The translations under genes and the position numbers were made by a program. DNA of 64,000 nucleotides from Caenorhabditis elegans (taxonomy: Eukaryota; Nematoda; Chromadorea; Rhabditida; Rhabditidae). Position 1 is the stretch's first letter. The number at the start of each line of letters is the position of its first letter. Positions 36,657 to 49,961 of the stretch are shown here, piece by piece. A model generated the notes under the pieces. That model ran no database searches. It was not told where the DNA came from and saw only the letters and a program-made list of their open reading frames with translations. The DNA lies in NCBI RefSeq assembly GCF_000002985.6, contig NC_003280.10, forward strand, positions 11,838,501 to 11,902,500. Direction: 5' to 3'.

Positions 36657-39600
36657 ATGAGCGACTCTGATAGTGAATTCTCTATCGAAGATTCACCCAA
36701 GAAGAAAACCGCACCAAAGAAGGAGAAGGCGTCACCGAAGAAAAAGAAAGATGATGGTTGGTTAATTTGTAGAGTTTCTTGAATCTAATTTGCTTCTTTT
36801 CAGCCAACGAGTCGATGGTTATGACTGAAGAGGACCGCAATGTGTTCACGTCGATCGACAAAAAAGGTGGTGGCTCGAAACAAATGGCGATCGAGGATAT
36901 CTACCAAAAGAAGTCCCAACTCGAGCACATTCTTCTTCGCCCGGACACCTACATCGGTTCGGTCGAGCATACCGAGAAGACGCCGATGTGGGTCTACAAC
37001 ATGGAGGAGAGCAAGCTGGAGCAGCGTGACATCTCATACGTGCCGGGACTCTACAAGATTTATGATGAAATTCTTGTGAATGCCGCTGACAACAAACAGA
37101 GAGATCCGAAGATGAACACAATCAAGATCACCATCAATAAGTAAGTTTAGACCGTAGCATAAAGGAATTTAATTTAATTTTGCTTTCTTTCAGGGAGAAA
37201 AATGAGATCTCTGTCTACAACAATGGCAAAGGAATCCCAGTCACTCAGCACAAAGTGGAGAAAGTCTACGTCCCAGAGCTGATTTTTGGAACTCTTCTAA
37301 CATCTTCTAACTACAATGACGATGAGAAGAAAGTGACGGGAGGACGCAACGGATATGGAGCAAAGCTTTGCAACATCTTCTCCACAAAATTCACTCTGGA
37401 GACGTCTTCACGGGATTACAAAAGTGCATTCAAGCAAACGTGGATCAAAAACATGACGCGTGATGAGGAGCCGAAGATTGTTAAGAGCACCGACGAAGAC
37501 TTCACGAAGATCACATTCTCGCCGGATCTGGCAAAGTTCAAGATGAAGGAGCTGGACGATGACATCTGCCATTTGATGGCTCGGCGTGCGTATGATGTGG
37601 CTGGATCCAGTAAAGGAGTCGCCGTGTTCCTCAATGGAAAACGAATTCCAATCAAAGGATTCGAGGACTACGTCCAAATGTACACTTCGCAGTTCAACAA
37701 TGAAGGAGAACCCCTCAAGATCGCATACGAGCAAGTTGGAGATCGTTGGCAAGTCGCCTTGGCTCTTTCGGAAAAAGGCTTCCAACAAGTGTCATTTGTC
37801 AACAGTATTGCTACCACAAAAGGAGGACGGCACGTGGACTACGTGGCTGATCAGATGGTCGCCAAGTTCATCGACTCGATCAAGCGGAAGCTCACAAAGA
37901 CGTCGATGAATATCAAGCCATTCCAGGTAAATTTCGTCGAATTTAAAATATTTACCGCCAATGATGACTCAAAATAGCTATATGAACTCTTTGGTGACTC
38001 GATAATAAGAGAAATCTGAAAATTTTCAAGGTTTTTCTAGAGATTTCACCGATTCTTTTGAAGTATCGGTGCACCAAGTGAAAAATAAAATTGCGACGCT
38101 TTAGTGACGCTGGAGAAAGTTTTTATCCAGTGTCTAAAGGCGCGGCGCAACATTTTTAAACTTTCCGATGATTTGTGATTACTAAAAGGCGAATCTGAGG
38201 CGAGGAATTGCTAATGCGAATTCAAATCTAATAAATTTTCCAAATATTCAATTTTATATCAAAATTTTCAGATCAAAAATCACATGTGGGTTTTTGTGAA
38301 TTGCTTGATCGAAAATCCGACATTCGACTCCCAGACGAAAGAGACTATGACCCTGCAGCAGAAGCAGTTCGGATCGACCTGCGTCCTCAGCGAGAAGTTC
38401 TCCAAAGCGGCTTCAAGTGTTGGAATCACCGATGCTGTTATGAGTTGGGTTCGCTTCAAACAAATGGACGACCTCAACAAAAAGTGCTCCAAGACGAAGA
38501 CTTCCAAGCTGAAGGTAACAATTCATCTAATTCGTGGCCTTGTTTTAATTAATATTTATTTCAGGGCATTCCAAAGCTTGAAGATGCCAACGACGCTGGA
38601 ACCAAAAATTCCCAACAATGCACATTAATTCTGACGGAGGGAGACTCGGCCAAAACGCTTGCTGTTTCGGGACTTTCAGTCGTTGGACGCGACAAATATG
38701 GAGTATTCCCACTTCGAGGAAAATTGCTAAATGTCCGAGAAGGAAATATGAAACAAATCGCCGATAATGCTGAGGTCAATGCCATGATCAAAATTCTGGG
38801 ACTCCAATACAAGAAGAAGTACGAGACAGAAGATGACTTCAAGACTCTTCGATACGGTAAACTGATGGTCATGGCTGATCAGGATCAAGACGGTTCACAC
38901 ATCAAAGGACTCGTGATCAATTTCATCCATCACTTCTGGCCTTCTCTCATTCAGCGGAACTTCGTAGAAGAATTCATCACTCCAATTGTCAAAGCCACCA
39001 AAGGAAAAGAAGAAGTTTCCTTCTATTCGCTCCCAGAATATTCTGAGTGGAGAATGAATACGGATAACTGGAAGTCGTACAAGATCAAGTACTACAAGGG
39101 ATTGGGTACATCGACTTCTAAGGAAGCTAAGGAATACTTCTTGGACATGGTTCGTCATCGTATCCGCTTCAAGTACAATGGAGCTGATGATGATAACGCT
39201 GTCGACATGGCTTTCTCGAAGAAGAAGATTGAAGAGAGAAAAGACTGGCTCTCGAAGTGGATGCGGGAGAAGAAGGACCGAAAGCAGCAGGGACTTGCTG
39301 AAGAATATCTCTACAACAAGGACACTCGATTCGTCACCTTCAAAGATTTCGTCAATCGTGAATTGGTCCTCTTCTCGAATCTCGACAACGAGCGTTCAAT
39401 TCCATGCCTTGTGGATGGTTTCAAGCCAGGACAGCGGAAGGTTCTCTTCGCGTGCTTCAAGAGAGCAGACAAGCGTGAAGTCAAAGTAGCTCAATTGGCT
39501 GGAGCTGTCGCTGAAATTTCTGCTTACCATCACGGAGAACAGTCGCTTATGGGAACAATTGTGAATCTCGCTCAAGATTACGTTGGCTCCAACAACATCA

Positions 39601-41803
39601 ACCTGCTTCTTCCAATCGGACAGTTTGGTACTCGTCTCCAAGGTGGAAAGGACAGTGCTTCAGCTCGTTACATCTTCACTCAACTGTCGCCAGTCACTCG
39701 TACACTCTTCCCGGCTCACGATGACAATGTCCTTCGTTTCCTTTATGAAGAAAATCAGCGTATTGAGCCAGAATGGTATTGCCCGATTATTCCAATGGTA
39801 CTCGTCAATGGAGCTCAAGGCATCGGTACTGGATGGTCCACGAACATTCCTAATTACAATCCACGTGAACTGGTCAAGAACATCAAGCGTCTTATCGCCG
39901 GCGAGCCACAGAAAGCCTTAGCTCCATGGTACAAGAACTTCCGCGGAAAGATCATTCAAATCGACCCGAGTCGATTTGCATGCTATGGTGAAGTTGCTGT
40001 GCTGGATGACAACACCATTGAGATCACCGAGTTGCCAATCAAACAGTGGACTCAAGACTACAAAGAGAAGGTTTTGGAAGGATTGATGGAGAGCTCGGAC
40101 AAGAAATCGCCTGTTATCGTCGACTACAAAGAGTATCACACAGATACAACTGTCAAGTTCGTCGTGAAGCTCTCGCCGGGAAAACTTCGTGAATTGGAGC
40201 GCGGTCAGGATCTTCATCAAGTCTTCAAGCTCCAAGCTGTCATCAACACTACGTGCATGGTACTTTTCGATGCTGCCGGATGTCTTCGTACATACACTTC
40301 GCCAGAAGCGATTACTCAAGAGTTCTACGATAGTCGCCAAGAGAAGTACGTACAGAGAAAGGAGTACCTTCTCGGAGTTCTTCAGGCTCAGAGCAAGCGT
40401 CTCACTAACCAGGCTCGTTTCATCCTCGCCAAGATCAACAACGAGATTGTTCTCGAGAACAAGAAGAAGGCGGCGATTGTCGATGTTTTGATCAAGATGA
40501 AGTTCGATGCTGATCCAGTGAAGAAGTGGAAGGAGGAGCAAAAACTCAAAGAGCTTCGTGAATCTGGAGAGATCGAGCTGGACGAAGATGATCTAGCTGC
40601 TGTCGCCGTCGAAGAGGACGAAGCCATTTCCTCTGCTGCGAAGGCCGTTGAAACCAAGCTATCAGACTACGATTACCTTGTCGGAATGGCTCTCATCAAG
40701 CTTTCGGAAGAAGAGAAGAATAAGCTCATCAAGGAATCGGAGGAGAAGATGGCTGAGGTTCGAGTTATCGAGAAGAAGACCTGGCAAGATCTTTGGCATG
40801 AGGATCTGGACAACTTCGTGTCTGAGTTGGACAAACAGGAGGCTCGCGAGAAAGCTGATCAAGATGCCAGCATCAAAAATGCCGCCAAAAAGCTTGCTGC
40901 CGACGCAAAGACCGGACGTGGACCCAAGAAGAATGTGTGCACGGAAGTCCTTCCATCCAAAGATGGACAGCGCATTGAGCCGATGTTGGATGCTGCAACC
41001 AAGGCCAAATATGAGAAGATGTCTCAGCCAAAGAAGGAACGCGTCAAGAAAGAGCCAAAGGAGCCGAAAGAACCAAAGAAGGTGAAAAAGGAAGGCCAGG
41101 ACATTAAAAAGTTCATGTCTCCAGCTGCTCCGAAGACTGCGAAGAAGGAGAAAAGCGACGGCTTCAACTCTGACATGTCAGAGGAAAGTGACGTGGAGTT
41201 CGATGTAAGATTTCCTCTGTAATTTCTTCAACTTCTAAAATATTTTTTGCAGGAAGGAATCGATTTCGATTCGGACGATGACGGTGTGGAGCGTGAGGAT
41301 GTCGTCTCAAAGCCAAAACCTCGTACTGGAAAAGGAGCTGCGAAAGCGGAAGTTATCGATTTGTCAGATGATGATGAAGTTCCTGCAAAGAAGCCTGCTC
41401 CAGCGAAGAAAGCTGCTCCGAAGAAGAAAAAGAGCGAGTTCAGCGATCTGTCTGGCGGCGACAGTGATGAAGAAGCTGAGAAGAAGCCGTCCACCAGCAA
41501 AAAGCCGTCTCCAAAGAAGGCTGCTCCGAAGACGGCCGAGCCCAAGTCGAAGGCGGTGACCGATTTCTTTGGTGCTTCAAAGAAGAACGGAAAGAAGGCC
41601 GCTGGTTCCGATGATGAAGACGACGAAAGCTTCGTTGTGGCTCCAAGAGAGAAGAGGTTAGTTTGAAAATTATTTTTAAAAAATGTAATTATTTCAGCGG
41701 AAGAGCTCGCAAGGCGCCACCAACTTACGACGTGGATTCAGGATCCGATTCGGATCAGCCAAAGAAGAAGAGGGGACGCGTCGTCGACTCCGACTCGGAT
41801 TAA
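36657..41803 (+). CDS. top-2: DNA topoisomerase II
   Basis: Nuclear type IIA topoisomerase that passes one duplex through another; needed for chromosome segregation. Exons 36657-36756, 36804-37140, 37194-37926, 38272-38514, 38565-41204, 41253-41656 and 41698-41803 give 1520 residues, a full-length eukaryotic enzyme. The GHKL ATPase domain shows NNGKGIPV, GGRNGYGAKLCN and the ATTKGGRH (QTK-loop) motif. The TOPRIM domain has EGDSAKT (E496) and ADQDQDGSH. The strand-breaking tyrosine lies in SARYIFT, about Y840. The acidic, lysine-rich C-terminal tail with serine-aspartate clusters ends in a PKKKRGR nuclear-localisation-like segment and is likely to be phosphorylated. The symbol follows the length and the npp-3 neighbour. 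Confidence 0.98.
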
Positions 41804-42454
41804 ATTAATTTGTTTCCCACCTTCCTTAAGTGTTTCTAATTTATTTTCTTTCCAATCATTTTAAAATCGTTTTAACGATCTCAACCATCCCCATCCTCCC
41901 CCAAATCATCCCGTATATTAAGTTTGTATTTTTACATGAGGGAAACTGCTGTAATATAATTATCGCCCTTATGCCTAAATTATTTACCCCTACCTAATTT
42001 CACTGTTTTTAAAAGTTATTTTTCTATTTATGTGAGTCTCAAGAATTATTGAGAAGAGTCTTCTTGCAATGAAAATGCCTATATTTCCAAAGCTTCCAAC
42101 CTATATGCAGGTCTTCATCGTTTGTGTCGCTTGAGAAATGACGATGACAAGTCGTAAACGGTCTGTGTCCTTCTTCGTTGCATCCAACGTCTTGTTCCTA
42201 CTGTTTTCTATTCCCCTATCGATCACACACTGTGTGTGCGTGTCCTTGGGCCTCTACCGTTTTTGAGGTCGAACATTTTAGACATTCAGGCGAACAATGA
42301 GATTTAGAGAGACACATGGAATCGCCTCCCCGGGAGAACTGGAGACTCGAGATGATTTGGTAGTCAGATAAGAAGAATCAATTGTATATTGAAGAAAAAT
42401 GTAGAAATTAGGGAAACTTTTAAAGATAAAATTTAAAAATAAAATGCATTCGGC
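41804..42454. other. 3' region of top-2
   Basis: Pyrimidine-rich 3' untranslated and intergenic sequence between top-2 and mir-45. No other feature seen. Confidence 0.5.
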
Positions 42455-42531
42455 GCCAAGCTGAATGTGTCTCTAGTCATAGTCCTTGCTTTGTGGAGGA
42501 TATTATGACTAACGAGCACATCCAGCGTGGC
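42455..42531 (-). ncRNA. mir-45: microRNA precursor mir-45
   Basis: On the minus strand the segment folds into a near-perfect hairpin: a 5' arm starting GCTGGATGTGCTCG and a 3' arm ending GACACATTCAGC around a loop of about 18 bases. The 3' arm at 42459-42479 begins TGACTAGAGACACATT, the sequence I recall for the identical mature miR-44 and miR-45. I call this copy mir-45 because it stands alone beside top-2, while the other copy sits with mir-42 and mir-43. The seed GACUAGA defines the family. Confidence 0.9.
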
Positions 42532-43075
42532 ACATGGTGCATGAGCAGCTGAATACTGGAACGAAATTTGAATAAGTTGATTCTCAGAAGTTTGGCCGAT
42601 GGCGGTATCGAGTGAAAGGGTCAAAAGGAAATGAATGTCAAGAGAGAGAGAGAGACCGACCTGTTTGAGAGAAGAAGGAGAAACTGGGCGGGGTTTTGGT
42701 AACAGGGGAAAGGATAAGGAAAAAGTTGGAGAGTTTGGGGTGAAGGTGAAAATAGTCGAAAGTTGAGAGGGGCGGGGCATCGTGTCTCGAGAAGCTGGAA
42801 GATTCTGGAAAATCTGAAAAAAACACCTTTTTTAAAAAGGTATTCCGTGATCGTGGCAAGACCTGGGAAATGGGAATTATATTTTAGAAATGTACAAAAA
42901 AATCGTGGCGAGACCCACCAAGGTTTTTACAATATAAAAATATCAACTAACTTTGAATTCGCGGAAAAAGTCAGTTTTCAAAAAAAAAACTACAAATTCT
43001 CGTTTCCATTACTTTTCAGAAATTAGCTATACAGTAGAGAAGGCGCTCACGAAACTTCTCAAACGTAGATCAAAC

Positions 43076-43916
43076 CAGGGGTGGGCGGCGAATGGCGTTC
43101 GGCAAATTGATATGTCGACAAATTCGGCAAATCGACAAATTGCCGGTTTGCCGATTTGCCGGAAATTTTTAATTCCGGCAAATTGTCGGTTTGTCGATTT
43201 TCCGGAAATTTAAATTCCAGCAATTTGCCGATTAGCCGGAAATTTAAATTCCAGCAATTTGCCGATTTGCCGGAAATTTTCCATTCCGGCAAATTGTCGA
43301 TTTGCCGGAAATTTTTATTTTCGGCAAATTGCCGGTTTGCCGTTTGCCGGAAATTTAAATTCCAGCAATTTGCCGATTTGCCAGAAATTTTCCATTCCGG
43401 CAAATTGTCGATTTGCCGGAAATTTTTATTTTCGGCAATTTGCCGATTTGCCGTTTGCCGGATATCTAATTTGCCGGAAATGTTTAGAGGGACTTTTTAT
43501 AAGACAGAAACACTGAAAACTGTGCTTTTTTGAATTTTTTCCCGTTTTTTCTACATATTTTCATAGAATTTGCTTGCTTTTCAAAATAGATGTAAGAGAA
43601 TTCATAGGATGTGTTCAGTTTTGTCATTTGAAATTGGAATTCTGAAGTTTCGAAAAATAAGTGCAAAACCGTATTTGCCGAAAATTTTCGGCAAATCGGC
43701 AATTTGCCGGTTTGCCGGAAATTTTTAATTCCGGCAATTTGCCGATTTGCCGATTTGCCGGTTTGCCGGAAATTTTCAATTCCAGCGATTTGCCGGTTTG
43801 CGGGAAATTTTTAATTCCGCCAATTAGCCGGTTTGCCGATTTGCCGGAAATTTCAATTCCGGCAATTTGCCGATTTGCCGATTTGCCGGAAAAATCGTTT
43901 GCCGCCCACCCCTGGA
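43076..43916. mobile_element. CGGCAAAT inverted-repeat element, copy 3 (most complete)
   Basis: Terminal inverted repeats CCAGGGGTGGGCGGC and its complement are intact at both ends. Dense ATTTGCCGGAAATT words fill both arms around a core at about 43490-43670 that carries the complements of CTACATCTATTTTGAAAA and of the family's CATAGGAT word. No protein is encoded; the open frames are repeat-derived. This is the best reference copy in the window. Confidence 0.85.
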
Positions 43917-44113
43917 TCAAACCGGCATGGGACACTCTGACGCCACGTGTATTTCTGGATTTTTTGAAAAATTTTACCGTTGCTATTATTTATCGGCGTG
44001 TTCCTTAAAAACCTGTATCTAAAAATAAAACACGCAACCACGTAAAAACAAAGCCACGTGGCAGTTGCGATGTTGATTTTTTTGATCACAATCGGCATTA
44101 TTTCTTTCGAAAA

Positions 44114-45088
44114 ATGGACGAACCGGAGTTCGAATCAAATTGGTGCGACTTGCCGCCAGAGTTCAAGCAACAGTGCATTCAAAAAATGCCCATTGTAACT
44201 AGGTATGAGTGGACTATTATCAAATTAAAAAATTTTCTAAAAATTAATTTCAGACTGAGGAAAGAGATCTTGTGGATTTGACTAAATTTCACCTGAGAAA
44301 AGTTGAAATTGATTCGAATAGAATTAAGTTAGAGGAAGCAGGCGATGATTATCTAAACCTGGATATTGAACTGAATTATCGGGATAATCGCATCGAAACT
44401 CACATGATTCCGTTGCTCGATTACATTTTCAAAGGCGGAATCATTAAAAAGTTGCAAATTTCCGACACGAATTTCGACCGAAATAAGGAAACTATCATCA
44501 AAAAGATGACTCCGATGCTGCAAGAACGTGTTCTTCAAGTGAAAAAGATCATTTTAACTTTCACGAATAACGCTCGTTCTCAATTTTTGTTGTCAAAATG
44601 CGATGAGAGATATCTAGAAGTGGTTGAGCTCTTCGATTGGTATGATAGTTTTGGCATCGTCGGACTTCCGATTGTGAGTGAAAATTGGCAGGTTTTAAAC
44701 TGAATTAAATTGTTAAATGTTCATATTGATACTTGTAACCGTGTTGTGGTCTCTAACGTCCGTAGTGATAGATACCCCGTTTAGCCTTCAAATTGAGGTA
44801 CATATTATCTGTTTTCGAATCTAAAATAATGTTTAATTTTCAGAAGTTTATTGCTAATGACGCAGTGATTGGAACAGATTATCGTTTTTATACTTTTGAT
44901 CAAGAAGAAATTGGATCTAGCCCACGAAAAATTCGCAGATCGTGTTGTGTAAGTATTTACAAGCAACAATTCATAATATAATTTCATCTTTGTTCAGATT
45001 GTTCAAGGATAATGAAAAACTGAGAAGGATTGGCCCGGTTGGAATCGTGGTGGAACTGATGGATTCGGATGGTGAGAACTCGACATAA
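44114..45088 (+). CDS. F-box-like gene with uncertain 3' exons
   Basis: Exon 1 (44114-44194) encodes an F-box-like start (NWCDLPPEFKQQCIQKMPI) and joins in phase to 44254-44673 (TEERDLVDLTKFHLRKVEID onward), as in nematode F-box proteins that bring targets to SCF ubiquitin ligases. After 44673 the model is unclear. An open exon 44844-44948 fits phase 0, but the next canonical acceptor (44997) then runs into a stop within five codons. The likely last exon, ending at TAA 45086-45088, is open in another phase or from a non-canonical TTCAAG acceptor at 45007. An AATAAA at 45168-45173 supports a gene end there. Alternatively exon 2 reads through to the TGA at 44701-44703. This may be a decaying family member. 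Confidence 0.55.
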
Positions 45089-45539
45089 GATGATATAGTC
45101 CCGATTAATGGCTGAATAGCAACTTTTGATATGAATTATGTATGTATGAATATGATATGAATTATGTAATAAAGGGCAATTTGACAAATCGGCTGATTTT
45201 TTGAAAGCATTTCACAAATGCTAATTTTTCAAACTTTTGGACTTTTGCACATTACACAAGCATCCTATGACCTCGAAATACGGAAAATTGTATGGTAAAC
45301 ATACAAACTTTTAAGCTTTTGAGAGACGGCAGGCGGCAAAGTTGAAAGATAGGCCCACTTATTCCGAGTACTATGATTGAAACAAGATCTGGGGATACTG
45401 TAATTTGTGTAGAAGAGAACACGAAATCTACGCCACAGTTTACCTTGTGGGTAAATCTTAGGAGCTTGGTAGGCTTCGAATGAAGATCACTGATTTTCTG
45501 GAATAATTCATCATTCCCAATAAAATTTGCAGAGTTTTA

Positions 45540-45790
45540 ATTAGGGCGGTATTTGCCGTTCGGTAAGTTTTTTGTCGACAATTCGGCAAATCAGTAAATT
45601 ACCGGTTCGCCAATTTGCCGGAAATTTTCAATTCCGGCAATTTCCCGGTTTGCCGTTTGCCGTAATAACAAGTTGCGTAAGTTTATAGAAGGATTTTTTT
45701 AAGCAAATGCCTTTTTCAGCAAATGCCGTTTTTCGGCAAATAGCAATTTGCCGGTTTGCCGATTTGCCGGTTTGCCGAAATTTTCAAATT
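45540..45790. mobile_element. CGGCAAAT element fragment, copy 4
   Basis: Begins AGGGCGGTATTTGCCGTTCGG and contains ATTTGCCGGTTTGCCG words, but lacks an intact right end and most of the core. A (TC)n run and a (TTC)n run follow at about 45933-45975. Confidence 0.7.
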
Positions 45791-46267
45791 TCCAATAGAG
45801 TTATGGTGCAGTATATTACTCTTGAACTCCTTATCTCCGTTGCACCATCATGTCCAACCTGACAGCCATTAGCCAAAATTAACTATCTTTGTCTCGCCCT
45901 CTTGCACTTCGCTCTGTACATCTGGTTTTGTTGTCTCTCTCTCTCTACGAGTTCTTCTTCTTCTTCTTCTTCTTTGGGGTACCACCACCAACACTACCAC
46001 CCGCCAGGTTTTTTATTGCTTTTCTTTCTTTGTGCGCGTAAATTTCAAATGCAAACGGGGAGGAAACGGAAAAAGATTTGAATCGGAGACTGACGGTGAT
46101 GGTTGATGATGACACCCTTTAGTGTTGCACTTTCTAGTATGCAACAGGGGAGCTTGAAGGAATGGGCCGTAAGCCTGAGGTTTTAGGCTCAGAGAGGCTT
46201 GTGAAAACTGAATTTGAAAAAAAGAAAACCACTGATCTTTGAAAGTACAGTTTTTGAAAAAAAAATG

Positions 46268-46640
46268 GAGGGGTGGGCGGCAAAAGATTTTTTCCGGCAA
46301 ATCGGCAAATTGCCGGAATTGAACTTTCCGGCAAATCGGAAAATTGTAGGAATTGAAATTTGCGGCAAATCGGCAAATCGGAAAATTGTGGTTTTGCTCT
46401 TTCTTTTTTTTTGAAATTTCAGAAATTCAATTTTTATCGGCAAAATTGTACGCATCCTATGAATATTTCTACATCTATTTTGAAAAGTAAGCAAATTGTA
46501 TAAAATATCTAAAGAAAACGGGAAAAAATTTCAAAAAGGCACAGTTTTGTGTGTGCTTCTGTCTTATCAAAAATCCTTTTAGAATCGTCCGGCAAAAATC
46601 GGAACTTTGCCGAATTTGTAGACAAAAAAATGTGTTTCTT
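46268..46640. mobile_element. CGGCAAAT element, copy 5
   Basis: The left end GGAGGGGTGGGCGGCAAA is clear. The core is present (CTACATCTATTTTGAAAAGT near 46468; CTTATCAAAAATCC near 46562). The right half is truncated. Confidence 0.75.
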
Positions 46641-47087
46641 AATTTTGATATTAAACTTTCAAAGTTTATTGATAAAATATTGTTTTGATGCCCGATGCAC
46701 CATGTTCACAAGGTGAGACAATGCAACTTTGAAGCAGTTTTTGAGCAACTTTTGATTAAAAATATAGCTATTTTCAAAAAGATTTCAATAAATTGTGTAA
46801 ATTGCATTAAAGTTCAATAAATTAAAATTCAAATTCAACTAACAAAAAGTGACAAAAAATAATTCGAATTTTTAAATTCACGCGATGATTGCGTGGAATG
46901 CCAACGTGTGTTTGAAAATCCAACAATTCAATCATTGTACGATTTTCCCGCCGGACAAAAGTGACATCTTAGGATTCAACTCCTTCTGAAGGTAAGGGAT
47001 TTGATAAGGTTCTACATATCAACAAAAAAATCAAATCTTCAGAATCTACATCGAGCGGCTTTATAAGCTCCAAAAGGATTTCGCAAG

Positions 47088-47836
47088 ATGGCCTCGATTT
47101 CTCAAGCTTCTAGTGATGTAAGTAAAAAAAAAGGTTAATAGGCACCAAAACTGTGTGAATTTTGAAAACTCTCTAATGTTTGCTTTACAGTTGCTTGGAA
47201 GCAGTTCCGTACTTTGCGCGCACGTGGTGCCTCAACAGGGAGAGATCGGGAAGAAAGCAATAACTTATGAAATGAGTGAGTTTTTTTTTAAGCTTCTAGC
47301 TCTCAAAACTATTGTTTCGGAATGCCGCTGGAAGGAAAGTGAAGTCGATTCCTTGATGATTGTTGGGAAACTCGGCAAACGGATGAAGAACACAGTCAGG
47401 CTTTCCCAAGCACTTGTGAAACTCACACTTGGACGGACTATTCCAAATATAATTAGATCGGTCAAGGTAGAGTTCGTCTATGATTCCGCTCTCGATGGCC
47501 CCACAGCTGGTCTGTGTACAGCGGTGGCCATATGGGGCGCCATCAAAGGCACACAAATGCCTACCGGTCTGGTTATTATTGGAAAAATTAACTTGTTCGG
47601 GAATGTTGAGGCAGTGAGTTTATATTTTTCATAGAGTCTGGGCCTGAAATTTTAATAATATTATTCAGGTTGAAGATCTGGTGGAGATGGTCCAGGAATG
47701 CATCGAGAAAGGCCATACGGCTGTGATGGTGCCGGGGGTGCAATTTCATCTGATTCCGGATCCTATGAAAGGCCAGATAAGTGTCCACCCAGTCGCGACC
47801 TTCGTACAGGCCATCGAACTTATCCAACATATGTAA
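47088..47836 (+). CDS. Lon-protease-like domain protein, probably inactive
   Basis: Predicted 206 residues from exons 47088-47117, 47191-47613 and 47669-47836. Residues from about 75 onward match the C-terminal proteolytic domain of Lon (family S16): MIVGKLGK corresponds to VTGQLGE, ALDGPTAGLCTAVAIWGA to KDGPSAG..., and VIIGKINLFGNVEAVEDL to [20 protein letters not shown]. The catalytic serine of DGPSAG is threonine, and the catalytic lysine of GGIK is glutamate. The ATPase and N-terminal domains of Lon are absent. It is therefore likely a pseudoprotease of unknown role. AATAAA lies at 48082-48087. A CTTCAG acceptor lies upstream of the start at about 47041. An alternative frame over 47043-47115 is also open but cannot be joined in phase. 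Confidence 0.75.
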
Positions 47837-49961
47837 TTCCTCTACTTGCAAGTTATCCATTCCCGTTTTCAATTTTCACACAAAATCGTGAGTTTTCTAG
47901 TCTTATAAAATATTAAAACTTTCAAACTTTCAGATTTCCTCGTTTGCTGAGCTATCGAGTCATTTTTATGTGCTCTTTTGGTCATTTTTAATACTGTCTT
48001 CAATGAATGCCCTACTTGATGTGATTATCATTCAATATCCTATTGCATCTCGGACTTGAACTAGTTATAATACTTGGAACCAATAAAATGATTTTGCCAA
48101 TATTATTGTTTTTTTACTGTTCTGCGATTTGCCTGTATTCATATAAATTTTAAGGATTTACTGACCAGTAGGACCTGGGAAAAGAAAATTCCAAGGGAAA
48201 AAGGCATAATTATATTATATAAGCATAAAATAGCATAATTAAACACTCCAAAAAAATTCGTAGACTGCAAAATTGTGAAGCACATATTTTGTGAATTACC
48301 ACACTTTAGAAGACTTTCAAATTAATTTTTAATAATCTAGTAGGCTTTAATCCTCAAAATGACTAAGAAACATGCTCGGCATCTTTCGGGCTTTTAGGAT
48401 TTTTTACAATTTTGCAATTTAAATTTTGTCATATTCTAAATGTTTGATTTCCAAAAGTTTTTGGTGTGTTTTGCCACAGAACACCACGTGATGTTTTCTT
48501 TGTACGTAACCTTTCCCAAAACAGAAACATTTGCACTTTCCCAAAAATGCACCATAAAGTGCTCAATCGTATTGTACTATTCAAACAATGCTAATGACGT
48601 GTAAATGGCACAAGAATGTGTGTATGTAAGTGCAAATCCCCCACCATTTTGAATATGAAAGTTGGTAGGTGGGAAAGACAAACAGTTGGTGGCCAATGGG
48701 TTAATGACGTGGATTAGCATTTTTTTTTTCTTCGGGGTTATATTAGAGATTGATCAAGCAGGGACCATTTTCCAGAAAATTAAACTTTAATGCTGATAGA
48801 AACATTTAAATTTGCGTTTTTTGAAAAACATTTCCAAACTTTTCCAGAACATTTTGAGTTGAAGACTTTCAAGGTAGACAGGCAAGGTTTTAACTCTGAT
48901 GCCTGGCAGCCAACGGGTTCGCCTACCGGTAAAGCTGGAGTTTGTACATATTTTTAGATGAAAAAATAGATGGATGAATTTCTATCCAGGAGCATTGGCT
49001 TGAAATTTATAGTAATTGGCTCCTCAGACTCCACAAAGTTCAAGTCCAAATCAGCTGCTTCTGGAAGATATTGTACAAGTTCTGGAAAATGGTCCCGCTA
49101 TGTTAAAATGTTCAGACCTCTATTACAGCATCAATATAACCCACTTGGGACTTCAGTTGTAAGTTGAAATGTCATTTGCATTTCCAGCACCAGGATAAGC
49201 TTCTGAAAAATCCTGAAAAGTCTGAAATTCTAGATAACTGCACGTTCTTTCTTATGGCTCTTTTAAAAGTATTCAAATATTTATTCATGACGTGGCAAAG
49301 AGATCATGATTAATTATGGATGTGCGTAGAGTTATTACCGTACTATTCCACCACAACCATCTGCCAACATTCCGTTGCGCGCATCTTGATGACGTGGATG
49401 GGTGGCGATGGAGCTTAATTATAGGGCACAACAATGGCGGACATTTTTATGTGACAAGATACTGTCGTTTTTTGTTCGTATGAAAATGGAGATTAAGATG
49501 GAAGGAAACAGGTGGTGAGGCAGATGTTTGAAGCAAAATTGACAGGACTCAATGAGCAGTGGTGGGGCGATCTGAAAAATGTGAGTATTAAGGCATTGCG
49601 TGCCTGCCTACGTGCCTACCAGGTAGGCTTGTTTGGTCAAGAGCCTAGAGTAGGCAGTCTTCTAGACTAGCCTGGCAACCTATGGGTCCACAACTCTGGA
49701 AGAATACCTAAAAAGGCCCGTAGGCAGGCGAACCTGACACATTTCTGGATTAACACTTATCTTCTCAAATAATCTTGAGACATCTTGCGCAAAGACGCTG
49801 AGGTACTAGGTACGAGGTACTCACCACCTTCCATAGATCCTCAGTAGATAAGAAACTTTTGACGATCTTGATTTGTGCAGCGGAATCGGGTGATTCACCT
49901 CGGGAAATGAACATGGTTGGGAGAACTGAGAAAGTTGCGAAGATCACAGGAAATTTTTATC

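Noticed and set aside
38724-41222. Several long open frames on both strands over top-2, such as 39918-40541 on the minus strand
   Set aside because: They are shadows of the highly codon-biased topoisomerase exon and have no family similarity or splice context.
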